A stretch of DNA of 64,000 nt, taken from contig JAGDVO010000011.1 of the NCBI GenBank assembly GCA_023269715.1, forward strand, positions 1 through 64,000. The letters run 5' to 3'. Shown here piece after piece: positions 38,409 to 48,293 of this stretch; positions within the stretch are counted from its first letter, which is position 1, and every line of letters begins with the position of its first letter. The stretch comes from Thermosulfidibacter sp. Its GTDB lineage: Bacteria; Thermosulfidibacterota; Thermosulfidibacteria; Thermosulfidibacterales; Thermosulfidibacteraceae. The notes under the pieces are model-generated. The model did no database searches, was not told the origin of the DNA, and saw nothing but the letters and a program-made list of their open reading frames with translations. The translations under genes were made by a program, and so were the position numbers.

Positions 38409-39734
38409 ATGCCCATATTTGAACCTGAATTCGAGTGTATGCCTGTAGATGAGCTAAAAATCCTACAACTATATAGATTAAAAAAGGTGTTAAGGATCGT
38501 TTATGAAAACGTAAAGCCTTACAGAAAGAAGATGGACGAAAGAGGTATAAAACCGGATGACATAAAATCCCTCGAAAATATAAAGTATTTACCATTTACA
38601 ACCAAAGACGATTTCAGAGAAAACTATCCATACGGTTTATTTGCAGTCCCTATGGAAAAGATAGTCAGAATTCACTCATCAAGTGGAACAACAGGGAAAC
38701 CAACGGTTGTAGGTTATACAAAGAGGGATCTCGAAACTTGGTCTACCCTTACAGCACGGGTACTCTCTGCAGGTGGAGTTACGAGTAGAGATGTGGTTCA
38801 CATAGCCTTCGGATACGGACTTTTTACTGGTGGTTTTGGGCTACATTACGGAGCAGAAAAAATAGGTGCAAGCGTAATACCCGTTTCAAGCGGACAAACA
38901 AAGAGACAGATCATGATAATGAAAGATTACGGATCTACAGCACTTGTTTGTACTCCCAGCTATGCTCTTCATATAGCAGAAGTGATGAAAGAGATGGGCG
39001 TTGATAAAAGCGAACTGAAATTGAAATATGGTCTATTTGGAGCAGAACCCTGGACAGAAAGTATGCGAAGAGAAATTGAAACTAGACTGGGAATAGAAGC
39101 AACAGATAATTATGGTCTCTCGGAAGTTATGGGGCCGGGAGTATCTTACGAATGCTTAGAAGCAAAAAGCGGTCTACACATAGCGGAAGATCACTTCCTA
39201 GTTGAAGTAATAGATCCAGAAACAGAAGAACAACTACCCGAAGGAGAATGGGGTGAACTCGTTATAACAACATTAACTAAAGAAGCTCTTCCCCTTATAA
39301 GATACAGGACAAGGGACATAACAAAGATATACCGTGAAAAGTGCTCCTGTGGCAGGACCCTTATAAAAATGGCAAAACCATCGGGTAGAACCGATGATAT
39401 GATAATAGTAAGGGGCGTGAATATCTTCCCATCCCAAGTTGAGGAAGCCTTACTTGAAATAAGTGGTGTTTCGCCACACTACGTTATAGTCGTGGATAGG
39501 AAAGACCATCTTGATGAATTGGAGGTTTGGGTAGAAGCCGAGGATGCTATATTCTTCGACTCCATGAGAAAGCAAAAAGAGATGATCGACAAAATTACAG
39601 AACATCTAACACAGGCCCTAGGAGTAAAGACCATCGTTAAACTTGTAGAGCCTAAGACATTGGAAAGAAGCATGGGAAAGGCAAAAAGAGTTGTAGATAG
39701 GAGGGACTTCCTGAAAAATTATGAAAAAAGTTAA
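38409..39734 (+). CDS. paaK: Phenylacetate-CoA ligase family protein (second copy)
   Basis: A 441-residue paralogue of the first ligase along its whole length, with [40 protein letters not shown] and [20 protein letters not shown] sequences differ throughout, so the duplication is not recent. The two may prefer different aryl acids. It overlaps iorA by 14 bases. Confidence 0.88.
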   Translation: MPIFEPEFECMPVDELKILQLYRLKKVLRIVYENVKPYRKKMDERGIKPDDIKSLENIKYLPFTTKDDFRENYPYGLFAVPMEKIVRIHSSSGTTGKPTVVGYTKRDLETWSTLTARVLSAGGVTSRDVVHIAFGYGLFTGGFGLHYGAEKIGASVIPVSSGQTKRQIMIMKDYGSTALVCTPSYALHIAEVMKEMGVDKSELKLKYGLFGAEPWTESMRREIETRLGIEATDNYGLSEVMGPGVSYECLEAKSGLHIAEDHFLVEVIDPETEEQLPEGEWGELVITTLTKEALPLIRYRTRDITKIYREKCSCGRTLIKMAKPSGRTDDMIIVRGVNIFPSQVEEALLEISGVSPHYVIVVDRKDHLDELEVWVEAEDAIFFDSMRKQKEMIDKITEHLTQALGVKTIVKLVEPKTLERSMGKAKRVVDRRDFLKNYEKS

Positions 39735-41454
39735 ATTTCTACTAGGCAACGAAGCTATAGCCTTAGGTGCAATAGAAGCTGGTATAAGGTTCGCGGTAAG
39801 TTATCCTGGAACTCCAGCTTCAGAGATCCAAAAAGCCTTTATGGAATTCTCGGAAAAATTGAGAATAAACTCCTTTGCAAAATGGATGGTCAACGAAAAG
39901 GTAGCCTTTGAAAGTGCACTTGGAGCCAGCTGGTGTAATATGGATGCTATGGTTTCAATGAAACAGGTAGGACTAAATGTAGCCTGTGATCCCCTCATGA
40001 GCTCTGCCTATACAGGGACAAAGGGTGCTTTGGTTATAGTTTCCGCAGATGATCCTGGACCACACTCATCCCAAACCGAACAAGATTCACGTTTCTTAGC
40101 TATGTTCGCAAAAATACCCGTATTTGACCCCTCAAGTCCTCAAGATGCAAAGAGATTGATGATAGAAGCGGTAAAACTATCGAAAAACCACAAAATTCCA
40201 GTAATGTTAAGACCGGTCCTCAGAGTGTCGCACTCAAGAGGTACAGTTGAAATCGGCGAGGTAAAAGAGGAAGATAGAGAAATCACTTTCAACAAGGAAC
40301 CAGAAAGATTTGCTGCAACTCCAAAGTATAGATATTTGTTACATAAAGAACTTAACGCAAAAATAAGAGAAATAGGAATTATAAATGCAAGAAATCTAAT
40401 AGCACTTCTTAAGGAACTTAACAGTGAAGAACCCCTTTACATAACAAGTGGTATATTTTACGCAATAGCAAAAGATCTCGGTATAAAAAATGTTCTTAAA
40501 GTGGATATGCCCTATCCAATCGATAGGAGCTTTTTTGATTATGTCCTAGAGAACTTCAAAGAAATATGGGTGCTTGAAGAAACCTACCCAGTAATAGAAA
40601 TCCAGTTTTCCGCCAGAAGTAAAGTAAAAGGCAGACTTTCAGGACATATACCTCTAGAAGGAGAAATCGATATAAACCTGCTAAACGATATTATCTTTGG
40701 GAAGAAAAAAAAAGTTGAAATAAAAGAGGAAGAGAAAAAACCGAGGCTCTGTCCGGGTTGCGGACACCGTCCAGTGTTCTACCTTATGAGAAAAATATTC
40801 CCTAAAGGTATTTATCCTGGAGACATAGGTTGCTACACACTGGGTGTTAACCTAAATGCTGTTGATACATGTCTATGTATGGGAGCAAGTATAAGCCAAG
40901 CAATAGGTATTTCGAAAGCTATAAATAAGGAGAAGATTAAAACCCCCGTTTTATGTACCATAGGAGATTCGACATTTATCCACGCTGGAATCCCCGCACT
41001 AATCGAAGCAGCTAACAGTAAAGCTCCTATAATAGTTATAATCCTTAACAATAAAACAACCGCTATGACAGGTGGTCAGCCAGTTCATGACGTAAACTTC
41101 GAATCACTAGCGATAGCTTGTGGCATAAAAAAAGTAGAAAAAGCCTACGCCTATGATATTGAAGACATCTCAGCAAAACTCAAACTACTCTGGGAGTATA
41201 CAGGCTCCTCATCGATGCCATCGGTACTAATCGTAAATTCACCCTGTGTAACTTATCAAAAAGCAGAAAGAGTAAAGAGGAGATCGGCTCCAAGGGTGAT
41301 GGAAGAAGTATGCTCAAATTGTGGTATTTGTTACAAGATCTTTGAGTGTCCTGCCATAATAGAAAGAAAAAATAAAGCTGTTATATTGGATGAACTCTGT
41401 AGAGGTTGTAGGGTCTGTATAGAGATCTGTCCAACAAGAGCGATAAGAGACTAA
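39721..41454 (+). CDS. iorA: Indolepyruvate ferredoxin oxidoreductase, alpha subunit
   Basis: Interconverts aryl-pyruvates and aryl-acetyl-CoA with ferredoxin. The 577-residue protein joins the pyrimidine domain ([11 protein letters not shown] ... [15 protein letters not shown]), a TPP domain ([38 protein letters not shown]) and a C-terminal 2[4Fe-4S] domain; the second cluster motif is [12 protein letters not shown], while the first is the variant [14 protein letters not shown] usual for IorA. The beta subunit gene (iorB) is not adjacent. Products would be substrates or products of the PaaK ligases. Confidence 0.9.
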   Translation: MKKVKFLLGNEAIALGAIEAGIRFAVSYPGTPASEIQKAFMEFSEKLRINSFAKWMVNEKVAFESALGASWCNMDAMVSMKQVGLNVACDPLMSSAYTGTKGALVIVSADDPGPHSSQTEQDSRFLAMFAKIPVFDPSSPQDAKRLMIEAVKLSKNHKIPVMLRPVLRVSHSRGTVEIGEVKEEDREITFNKEPERFAATPKYRYLLHKELNAKIREIGIINARNLIALLKELNSEEPLYITSGIFYAIAKDLGIKNVLKVDMPYPIDRSFFDYVLENFKEIWVLEETYPVIEIQFSARSKVKGRLSGHIPLEGEIDINLLNDIIFGKKKKVEIKEEEKKPRLCPGCGHRPVFYLMRKIFPKGIYPGDIGCYTLGVNLNAVDTCLCMGASISQAIGISKAINKEKIKTPVLCTIGDSTFIHAGIPALIEAANSKAPIIVIILNNKTTAMTGGQPVHDVNFESLAIACGIKKVEKAYAYDIEDISAKLKLLWEYTGSSSMPSVLIVNSPCVTYQKAERVKRRSAPRVMEEVCSNCGICYKIFECPAIIERKNKAVILDELCRGCRVCIEICPTRAIRD

Positions 41455-41468
41455 GTTGATATCCTGCC

Positions 41469-41498
41469 TTGACTTTTAAAACCTCGATATGCTATTAG
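41469..41498 (+). promoter_or_regulatory. Possible promoter of isocitrate dehydrogenase
   Basis: TTGACT (41469-41474) and TATTAG (41493-41498) at 18-base spacing in the 87-base gap after iorA. Confidence 0.38.
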
Positions 41499-41541
41499 AA
41501 GTTCAGAAGTTAAATTTTTAACAAAATTCGGGAGGTGAATC

Positions 41542-43773
41542 ATGGACAAAAAACCTGTAATTATCTGGACAAAAACGGACGAAGCCCCACTACTTGCTTC
41601 ATATTCACTTTTTCCGATAGTAAAACAATATCTCAAATATGCGGATATCGATCTTGAGGTAAAGGATATATCAGTCGCAGGGAGAATACTTGCTAAGTTT
41701 CCCGACTACCTAAAGGAAGATCAAAGGGTACCTGACGATCTCGCCATACTTGGTGAACTAGTTAACAATCCTGGCACGAATGTGATTAAACTTCCAAATG
41801 TTAGTGCCACCGTCCCACAGTTGAAAGAGGCTATAGCTGAACTGAGGGAAAAAGGTTACATGGTACCGGAATATCCTGAAGATCCAAAAACCGAGGAAGA
41901 GAAGAAAATAAAGGAAAGATACTCAGAAGTACTCGGTAGTGCTGTAAATCCTGTTATAAGACAGGGAAACAATATCCGTATGGTTCCTAAACCTGTAAAA
42001 GATGTAGCCAAGAAATATCCGGATCTAATGGGATTACCTCTTAAAGAATGGCCAAAGGACTCGAAAACTCATGTCAGTTACATGAATAGTGGCGATTTCT
42101 TTGAGAACGAAGAATCCGTCACCATACCAAATTCACAAGTACTAAAGATAAGGTTTGTTGACGAAGCAGGAAACGTAACTGATCTTAAGGAAGTAAAGGT
42201 AGACGCAGGAGAGATCGTAGATGCGACATTTATGAGTGTCTCTAAACTATCAGAATTCATCGAAGAACAGATAAAAGATGCAAGAGAAAAGGGTGTACTT
42301 TTCTCTCTACATCTAAAGGCAACTATGATGAAAGTTTCTGACCCTGTAATATTCGGATACGCTGTAAAAGTTTTCATCAAGGATCTATACACCAAGTATG
42401 GTAATGTTTTAGAGGAAATAGGATTCAATCCAAATAACGGTTTAGTTGATCTCTATGAAAAATTAAACAAACTACCTGAAGAAAAGAGAAGAGAGATCGA
42501 AGAAGAGCTCAAAAAGATAATAGAAAAAACACCGATGTACATGGTAGATTCCGATAAAGGCATCACAAATCTACACGCACCAAACCTTGTCATAATAGAT
42601 GCATCCGTACCTGTAGTCATAAGGGATGGTGGTAAATCCTGGGGTCCTGACGGTAAACTCCACGATACAAAGATTGTAATACCCGATAGAAGTTATGCTC
42701 CTATCTATGAAGTTATAGTTGAAGACTGCAAGAAAAATGGCGCCTTTGATAGGACAAAGATGGGTACACTGATAAATATAGGTCTTATGGCAATGAAAGC
42801 TGAAGAATACGGTTCTCACGATAAGACGTTCTTTGCACCGAGCAAAGGTAAATTCCAGGTGTTAGATGAAAATGGTAATATTCTTATGGAACACGAAGTC
42901 AATCCAGGCGACATATGGAGAGCCTGCCAGGTGAAAGATATAGCTGTGAAAGACTGGGTAAAGCTAGCAGTTCAAGTAGGAAAAGAAACAGGCTATCCCG
43001 TTGTGTTCTGGCTAGATGAAAACAGAGCTCACCACAGAGAGCAGATAAAGAAAGTTAAAGAGTACCTGAAGGAGCATGACACAACAGGACTAGAGATACA
43101 CATCCTCAGTCCAAAGGATGCAATGGCCTTCTCATGCGAAAAGATAAGAAAGGGGGAGAGCGTAATCGCTGTCACAGGGAACGTATTAAGAGACTATCTA
43201 ACAGACCTATTCCCCATCCTTGAGGTAGGAACTAGTGCAAAGGTTCTGTCTGTCATACCACTACTTGCGGGTGGAAGACTTATTGAAGCTGGAGCTGGTG
43301 GTAGCGCTCCAAAGCATGTACAACAATTCCTTGAAGAAGGTCATCTAAGATGGGACTCTATGGCTGAGTTTACAGCTATATCGAGCGCTTTGGAATTTGT
43401 AGCTACCACCTATAACCACAAGAAGGCAAAGGTCTTCCTGAATGCACTTGATAAAGCGATCCTTACTATGCTTGAAAACAAAGTTTGGCCTGGAAGGAAA
43501 CCTGGACAACTGGATACGAGGGGACAGCACTTCTACCTCGCTCTCTATTGGGCAAAGGAACTTTCTGAACAGAATGAACTTCCAGAGGTTAAAGGTGTAT
43601 TTAGCAAAGTATATAGCAGCTTAAAGGAGAACGAAGAAAAAATACTCAACGAGATAAAAGAAACCGCTGGTAAACCACAGGATGTAGGTGGCTACTGGTG
43701 GCCTTATGAAGAAAAGGCTAATAAAGCAATGAGACCTAGTAAAACTTTCAATGAAATAATCGATAACCTCTAA
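41542..43773 (+). CDS. icd: Isocitrate dehydrogenase, monomeric NADP type
   Basis: Interconverts isocitrate and 2-oxoglutarate plus CO2. The 743-residue length and segments such as [55 protein letters not shown] and [11 protein letters not shown] identify the large single-chain family (about 740 residues) unrelated in length to the common dimeric enzyme. GGGAGGT precedes the ATG. It lies 10 kb from the TCA block and is the only step missing from it. Confidence 0.95.
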   Translation: MDKKPVIIWTKTDEAPLLASYSLFPIVKQYLKYADIDLEVKDISVAGRILAKFPDYLKEDQRVPDDLAILGELVNNPGTNVIKLPNVSATVPQLKEAIAELREKGYMVPEYPEDPKTEEEKKIKERYSEVLGSAVNPVIRQGNNIRMVPKPVKDVAKKYPDLMGLPLKEWPKDSKTHVSYMNSGDFFENEESVTIPNSQVLKIRFVDEAGNVTDLKEVKVDAGEIVDATFMSVSKLSEFIEEQIKDAREKGVLFSLHLKATMMKVSDPVIFGYAVKVFIKDLYTKYGNVLEEIGFNPNNGLVDLYEKLNKLPEEKRREIEEELKKIIEKTPMYMVDSDKGITNLHAPNLVIIDASVPVVIRDGGKSWGPDGKLHDTKIVIPDRSYAPIYEVIVEDCKKNGAFDRTKMGTLINIGLMAMKAEEYGSHDKTFFAPSKGKFQVLDENGNILMEHEVNPGDIWRACQVKDIAVKDWVKLAVQVGKETGYPVVFWLDENRAHHREQIKKVKEYLKEHDTTGLEIHILSPKDAMAFSCEKIRKGESVIAVTGNVLRDYLTDLFPILEVGTSAKVLSVIPLLAGGRLIEAGAGGSAPKHVQQFLEEGHLRWDSMAEFTAISSALEFVATTYNHKKAKVFLNALDKAILTMLENKVWPGRKPGQLDTRGQHFYLALYWAKELSEQNELPEVKGVFSKVYSSLKENEEKILNEIKETAGKPQDVGGYWWPYEEKANKAMRPSKTFNEIIDNL

Positions 43774-43779
43774 AAACCT

Positions 43780-43820
43780 AAGGTTAGTCACTGACCACAG
43801 GAAGGTCGGTGACTAACCTT
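43780..43820. terminator. Bidirectional terminator after isocitrate dehydrogenase
   Basis: Arms of 17 bases (43780-43796 and 43804-43820) with one G-T wobble form a long hairpin between convergent genes. Confidence 0.75.
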
Positions 43821-43844
43821 AATAACTAAAACAATCTTTAAAAA

Positions 43845-44132
43845 TTAGTCTTCAAAAATAAGATCAACCCAGACACCGTGCCTTGCAAGCTTTTCCTGTT
43901 CTACATTTATAGCTTCAAGTATGGAATTAAGGATATCAACATATTTAGAGAGTACCTTAACATGAATGTTATTAATATGAGAAAGACCTTCCTCACCACA
44001 CTTAGGACACATGAATATAGGAGCTTCACTCTTCTTAACCCACTCCATTAATTTCTCAACATCCACAATTTCACTGTGTTCATCGCTACAGATATCACAG
44101 CTAAACTTAACAGCCTTAACTCTCTTAGGCAT
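43845..44132 (-). CDS. Small zinc-ribbon protein, function unknown
   Basis: A 95-residue protein with two CxxC pairs (Cys12/15 in FSCDICSDEH and Cys42/45 in MCPKCGEEG), expected to bind one zinc, followed by a helical C-terminal part. ATG 44132 is chosen because GGAGGT lies six bases upstream; an ATG nine codons earlier overlaps the previous stop. I do not recognise a named family. Last gene of the U32 operon. Confidence 0.7.
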   Translation of the reverse strand: MPKRVKAVKFSCDICSDEHSEIVDVEKLMEWVKKSEAPIFMCPKCGEEGLSHINNIHVKVLSKYVDILNSILEAINVEQEKLARHGVWVDLIFED

Positions 44133-44155
44133 TTCAACACCTCCGCCAATAAAAG

Positions 44156-44566
44156 TCATAATCCTATTTTTATTGCCTTATACATACAAGCCCCTACACA
44201 CAACTCGCAACCCACGCATTTCTCTTTATCAAAGATAACTTTGTAAGTTTCCCTATCTATATGCAACGCACCGCTTGGACAAACCGAAGCACAGGCACCA
44301 CAGTGTACACATTCTTCCTCATCCTTCTCTATATCTGCAGCAAGAAAACGCACCCCAACACCAATCTCTCTTAAAAACTCTATTCCTTCCCGTACCTTCT
44401 CCTCTTCACCCACAAGCTCAAGAATCATCAACCCTTCTTCATTTGGAGTTATCTGAGCCTTTAGAATATTAAAAATAAGATTAAATTTAGAATGAAGCGT
44501 ATAAACAACCGGTTTATCCCACGTATGCTTCGGAAAATTAAGTATCACTTTCTTCCCTACTGTCAA
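44156..44566 (-). CDS. NIL-domain ferredoxin
   Basis: An N-terminal NIL domain (VILNFPKHTWDKPVVYTL ... IEFLREIGVGVRFL) is joined to a 2[4Fe-4S] ferredoxin with CVHCGACASVCP and CVGCELCVGACM. In methanogens a similar NIL-ferredoxin works with a DUF39 protein in homocysteine formation; no DUF39 gene is here. TTG 44566 has AAGGAGG five bases upstream inside the preceding gene and gives 136 residues; an ATG at 44584 and a GTG at 44548 are alternatives. It probably supplies electrons to a neighbour. Confidence 0.8.
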   Translation of the reverse strand: MTVGKKVILNFPKHTWDKPVVYTLHSKFNLIFNILKAQITPNEEGLMILELVGEEEKVREGIEFLREIGVGVRFLAADIEKDEEECVHCGACASVCPSGALHIDRETYKVIFDKEKCVGCELCVGACMYKAIKIGL

Positions 44567-45437
44567 CGCTCCCTCCTTCGCCATCTAGAATAGTTCCTAT
44601 AACCCTCGGAATTATCCACGTAGCAAGTTCCCTCATAGACCCTCCAGCAAGCACAATTTGTAGCTTATCATCAAAATAGCTCCTCGTCAATTCTCTTATA
44701 ATAGATGCAATCTCCACAATAGTCTCCTTATCGATCCCTAAACTTCCATAATCCCCTTTACATATGTCAAAACCCATATACCAAAAGAAAAAATCAGCCT
44801 TAAACTTGATAGCTATGTCTAGAGCATTCTCTACAAGACGAATATAAGCTTTATTAGGATCCCACTCATAACTAACCCAGGTAGCATCAAAATCATACCA
44901 CAGATTATTATGAGAATGCCACTCTCTATCACAAAGGCAAAGGTGCAAAACGTCTCTCTCATTCATCCACATTAGTAGATCCCTTGTGCCATCACCGTGA
45001 TGAGCATCGGTATCCAGTATTACAAACCTCAAATCTTTATCTATCGTCTCCTTGGCGTTAACTATAGCGAGAATCACATCGTTAAAACAACAGGCACCCC
45101 AAAAATGGTTTCTACCAGCATGATGTCCACCACAACCTATAAAACAGAAGGCTCTATCTATATCACCCTTTAATATCCTTGTAGTTGCCTCTACAACACC
45201 ACCGGCGCTTTCATAAGCAGTGGTACAAAGAGGAAATGATTCAACCTCCCTAACCATCTCTTCTGAATGGATCTTTAAGACAAGATCCTTGTCTACTCTT
45301 TTACAGGTATAAAGGGTCACATCCTTTCTCTTTAATATCTCTCCTACTGCATCAGGAAAATCGCTCAACCTATTGCCACCCGTCAGGTAACTTCTCCTTG
45401 CAAAGGAGTTATGCCAGAATATACCGACCTTCCCCAC
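44538..45437 (-). CDS. Histone-deacetylase-superfamily hydrolase, atypical active site
   Basis: A 299-residue arginase/deacetylase-fold protein. Zinc and catalytic motifs are visible: GCGGHHAGRNHFWGACCFND (His105, His106), LDTDAHHGDGT (Asp144, His146) and GFDICKGDYGSLG (Asp224). The usual catalytic Tyr of the GGY motif is replaced: the sequence reads AGGSMRE near residue 267. Many Cys residues (101, 116, 117, 167, 169) are present. Starts at GTG 45437. The substrate is unknown; relatives remove acetyl groups from lysines, polyamines or other amides. A hairpin covers its likely ribosome site. Confidence 0.8.
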   Translation of the reverse strand: MGKVGIFWHNSFARRSYLTGGNRLSDFPDAVGEILKRKDVTLYTCKRVDKDLVLKIHSEEMVREVESFPLCTTAYESAGGVVEATTRILKGDIDRAFCFIGCGGHHAGRNHFWGACCFNDVILAIVNAKETIDKDLRFVILDTDAHHGDGTRDLLMWMNERDVLHLCLCDREWHSHNNLWYDFDATWVSYEWDPNKAYIRLVENALDIAIKFKADFFFWYMGFDICKGDYGSLGIDKETIVEIASIIRELTRSYFDDKLQIVLAGGSMRELATWIIPRVIGTILDGEGGSVDSREESDT

Positions 45438-45442
45438 CTTCT

Positions 45443-45478
45443 CTAACCCTCAGCTCTACACTAAGGCTAGAGGGTTAG
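45443..45478 (-). promoter_or_regulatory. Hairpin able to mask the ribosome site of the HDAC-like gene
   Basis: CTAACCCTC and GAGGGTTAG (45443-45451, 45470-45478) can pair. On the minus-strand mRNA the 3' arm contains GAGGG, the likely ribosome site of the GTG start at 45437, and the 5' arm codes for the last residues of the preceding U32 protein. Translation of that gene would open the hairpin. Confidence 0.45.
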
Positions 45479-46424
45479 TAACCTCCTGTAGCATTTCAAC
45501 TTCTCTAAGTACCTTGATTGTTCTCTTTTCACGCTCCAATTCCCTTTCTCTGTTAAGACTCAACCACCTCTCAGTATATTTAGATAGATCAAAACCTCTA
45601 TCATTCCTAAGAATATCCCCTATTATATCCCTATAGAAAGCTACTATTTCACCTATTATTCTGGGATTATACTCCCTACCCTGTATCTTGAAGCAATCTA
45701 CTCCAGCTTTTACCCACATGGCCAATTCCTCAAAAACAAGAAACATATCGTTTCTCAGAGTCACAGCCTTCCCATCGTAACTCCACTTGGCCTTACATAT
45801 TCTATGGCAATAACCACCCCTATTCGGACTACCTAGGAAAAGGTTCTTATTCCACTCATCGTAAACCCAATCATACCTGAAGTAACTTGAAAAGATACAC
45901 TTTCCAAGATAGGTGAAGCAGGTATTGGAATGTAAGAATACCTCAACTTTCACTTTTGCCCTTTCCTTTATCTCTTTAACCTCTTCCGGCCTTAGGTTAC
46001 AGGGCATAACTATCATATCAACTCCTATACTCCTATAAAACGTGGCATCTTCAAAATTGATCGCATTACTACCTGCCGAGAGATGGACCTCTAAATCAGG
46101 AACCTCTTCCTTTGCAACGACACAAGCACCTACTTCATTTAGAATCAAAGCAGAGACACCGATTTCTCTAAGCTTCCTAATAGCGGAAACAAAAATAGGA
46201 TATTCAAGGGAAGAAAAATTAGTATTCATCGCTACCCTTACAGTCTTACCATATTTATCAGCTATTTCCACTATCTCCCTAATTTCATCAAAGGTTAGCT
46301 CGTACTCTCTAGTCCTCCTACTCCATCCAGCTAGACCAACATAAACACTATTAGCACCATTCATAAAGGCTAATCTTGCCATTTCAATATTGCCACCTGG
46401 CGCAAGTATTTCAATCCTTCTCAT
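45456..46424 (-). CDS. Peptidase U32 family protein, UbiU-like
   Basis: The 322-residue protein has the U32 barrel opening IEILAPGGNIEMARLAF with NGANSVYVGL, and four likely [4Fe-4S] cysteines Cys169, Cys176, Cys206, Cys210 (NTCFTYLGKCIFSSYF and GGYCHRICKAKW). Members of this superfamily such as UbiU/UbiV and TrhP are not proteases but iron-sulfur proteins that hydroxylate quinone precursors or RNA without oxygen. Together with two neighbours it forms a U32 triad. GGAGG precedes the ATG. Substrate unknown. Confidence 0.82.
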   Translation of the reverse strand: MRRIEILAPGGNIEMARLAFMNGANSVYVGLAGWSRRTREYELTFDEIREIVEIADKYGKTVRVAMNTNFSSLEYPIFVSAIRKLREIGVSALILNEVGACVVAKEEVPDLEVHLSAGSNAINFEDATFYRSIGVDMIVMPCNLRPEEVKEIKERAKVKVEVFLHSNTCFTYLGKCIFSSYFRYDWVYDEWNKNLFLGSPNRGGYCHRICKAKWSYDGKAVTLRNDMFLVFEELAMWVKAGVDCFKIQGREYNPRIIGEIVAFYRDIIGDILRNDRGFDLSKYTERWLSLNRERELEREKRTIKVLREVEMLQEVTNPLALV

Positions 46425-47379
46425 CTCTAAAACCTCCTTTCACTTCATCAGCATACACAGTTTGAGGTTCCTCCCCTCCAAAGAGCCTGCCCACATATCT
46501 CGATCCAGCCCTTCTAAAGAGGTAGCCATTACAAAAACCGTATCTAGTCGTTTCGAGAAGTTCCTTCGCTAGGTCCTCAAACTGCGAATCCCTACCACTA
46601 ATCAAGTCACTACATACTTTTTTATAAATATATGCAACCTTGTTTATATACTCAATCCTTTCCCTTAAACCCTGAATATGAAAGTATTTAAAACCTTTAA
46701 GAAGGAAAGCTCCTGTATATTCAAAGATATTCCAGTCCTTGGCAGAAAATGTTGCAAAACCAAAGCTTGCGAGTTTCCACTTAGCTGATTCTATAACCAA
46801 TGGTTCGCAGATATCCCTACATTCGCCAATTTTGACTTCCTTTATAAAACAGCTTTCAGAAATTCCAAGGGGAAGCTTCCCATGGGCGAATATTATGATA
46901 TCAACAGGTGAATTTTCCTTTATAAACATGATTTCCTCTATGGAAAGCTCGGGATTCAAAAAGGACCTCACAATACCAAAATCCTTCAATACCTCAAGGG
47001 TCTTGTGAGTGTATATATTACCAAAAAAACCCATTATTAATCTACTAAAACCGAGTTCTTTTGAAAGAAACCTTAAAACTCCCATATTATGAACTTCTAT
47101 AAAATCAACTTTATCAAAAACTCTCTCCAATAGAGTTAACTGCCATGATAGATCCTTATTCCTAGGTTCAGCAAAGGTACATAAAACCACCTCTATCCTT
47201 TCATCCTTAGATTTTACAAAATCAACGGCTTTTAAAATCCTCTCTTCACTTACCATTATGTTTTCAGGATAAAGAGAACATGTAGGATCACCTATAAAGA
47301 CTGACCCAAATAGCTCCAAATTTAGGCCTTTCAATTTTTCCAACGTTTCAACATGTGTTGAAAGTACAAATTCTTCCAC
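46411..47379 (-). CDS. Peptidase U32 family protein, UbiV-like
   Basis: A 322-residue divergent U32 protein. HGKLPLGISESCF near residue 166 matches the style of UbiV, and Cys34, Cys177, Cys187 and Cys191 fall close to the four cluster ligands of E. coli UbiV (39, 180, 193, 197 as I recall). UbiU and UbiV work as a heterodimer, so this and the preceding gene product may pair. Starts at GTG 47379 with GGAGG five bases upstream; overlaps both neighbours. No ubiT gene is nearby. Confidence 0.78.
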   Translation of the reverse strand: MEEFVLSTHVETLEKLKGLNLELFGSVFIGDPTCSLYPENIMVSEERILKAVDFVKSKDERIEVVLCTFAEPRNKDLSWQLTLLERVFDKVDFIEVHNMGVLRFLSKELGFSRLIMGFFGNIYTHKTLEVLKDFGIVRSFLNPELSIEEIMFIKENSPVDIIIFAHGKLPLGISESCFIKEVKIGECRDICEPLVIESAKWKLASFGFATFSAKDWNIFEYTGAFLLKGFKYFHIQGLRERIEYINKVAYIYKKVCSDLISGRDSQFEDLAKELLETTRYGFCNGYLFRRAGSRYVGRLFGGEEPQTVYADEVKGGFRDEKD

Positions 47380-48187
47380 CCTTTCCTCCTTCTAAGAGAG
47401 CCTTCAACGTATAAACAACCTCCTTCAAATTACTAAAAGACAACCCCCTACCACCTATCTTGAAGTATTTCACACCAATAGATGCAAGCTGAGCCACATT
47501 ATAGCACATATATGACAATGGTTCAATTTTTAACCTCTCATTGTTATATAACCATTCCTGAGCACAAGGTTTGAAGCATATACCACTCCTTTTAGAACTT
47601 CCCTCCCATATCATAAATCTTGTTAAAGTGGTTCTCATAACAAGATCGAAATAAGAACTCATCCTACATATACCCGTATAAGTAAAATTACACCTAACAC
47701 CATATATCATAACTTCTATATTCTCGTTAACATTTAGAAGCTCCTCTATTTCCTCAATACCAAGATGAGGGGAAACAACGATCCTAGTAACACCAATATC
47801 ACTCCAGAACTCAACGTCTTTAGAATTTATAATAACACCACCGAGACTTACATGAACCTCCCAACCCCTCTTAACCGAAAAGCTAACAAGAGAAACATCG
47901 TTTAAAATAAGTGCATCTGGTGAAATTCTTTCCATTATATTTAAAAGGAGTTTACATGCGGAATCATACTCAAAGGAACCAACTATGGTGTTAAAGGATA
48001 GGTACAACTTTTTATTATTGGAATATGTAATGTCCCTGAGCACCCTAAGTTCCTCGAAAGACAACTCGTGGGATCTTGCAGATCTTGACCATCCATGAAT
48101 TCCGGCATAAAAGGCATCTATTGGAAGTTCAACCAGATTCTCTATATCCCTCAGAGATCGTGCTGGCACTATTATCTCATATCTCAT
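47348..48187 (-). CDS. Peptidase U32 family protein, third member
   Basis: A 279-residue U32 protein, closer to the 45456-46424 member: IDAFYAGIHGWSRSARSHELSF parallels its SVYVGLAGWSRRTREYELTF. Cluster cysteines are probably Cys166, Cys174, Cys204 and Cys208 (VRCNFTYTGICRMSS, SGICFKPCAQEW). First gene of the operon; the ATG has no ribosome site and a promoter -10 lies seven bases upstream, so its mRNA may be leaderless. Its 3' end overlaps the next gene by 32 bases. Confidence 0.78.
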   Translation of the reverse strand: MRYEIIVPARSLRDIENLVELPIDAFYAGIHGWSRSARSHELSFEELRVLRDITYSNNKKLYLSFNTIVGSFEYDSACKLLLNIMERISPDALILNDVSLVSFSVKRGWEVHVSLGGVIINSKDVEFWSDIGVTRIVVSPHLGIEEIEELLNVNENIEVMIYGVRCNFTYTGICRMSSYFDLVMRTTLTRFMIWEGSSKRSGICFKPCAQEWLYNNERLKIEPLSYMCYNVAQLASIGVKYFKIGGRGLSFSNLKEVVYTLKALLEGGKGGRICTFNTC

Positions 48188-48194
48188 AGTGTTT

Positions 48195-48223
48195 ATAATA
48201 ATTCAACAACTCAAAAGATACAA
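48195..48223 (-). promoter_or_regulatory. Promoter of the U32 operon, likely leaderless
   Basis: Minus-strand TTGTAT (48218-48223) and TATTAT (48195-48200) are 17 bases apart. Only seven bases separate the -10 from the ATG, placing the transcript start at or beside the start codon. Confidence 0.48.
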
Positions 48224-48226
48224 CTA

Positions 48227-48255
48227 TTGACAAAAAAAACTATTTCACATAAAAA
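48227..48255 (+). promoter_or_regulatory. Promoter of the CoA ligase gene
   Basis: Consensus TTGACA (48227-48232) with TAAAAA (48250-48255) at 17 bases, three bases from the -35 of the opposing U32 promoter, so the two may compete. Confidence 0.5.
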
Positions 48256-48293
48256 AGATAACGGTAGTTCAAAAATACAAAAGGAGGTTTAAA

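Noticed and set aside
36655-39734. Tandem paaK genes as a recent duplication or assembly repeat
   Set aside because: The two genes differ throughout at DNA level and are separated by a distinct ACT gene.
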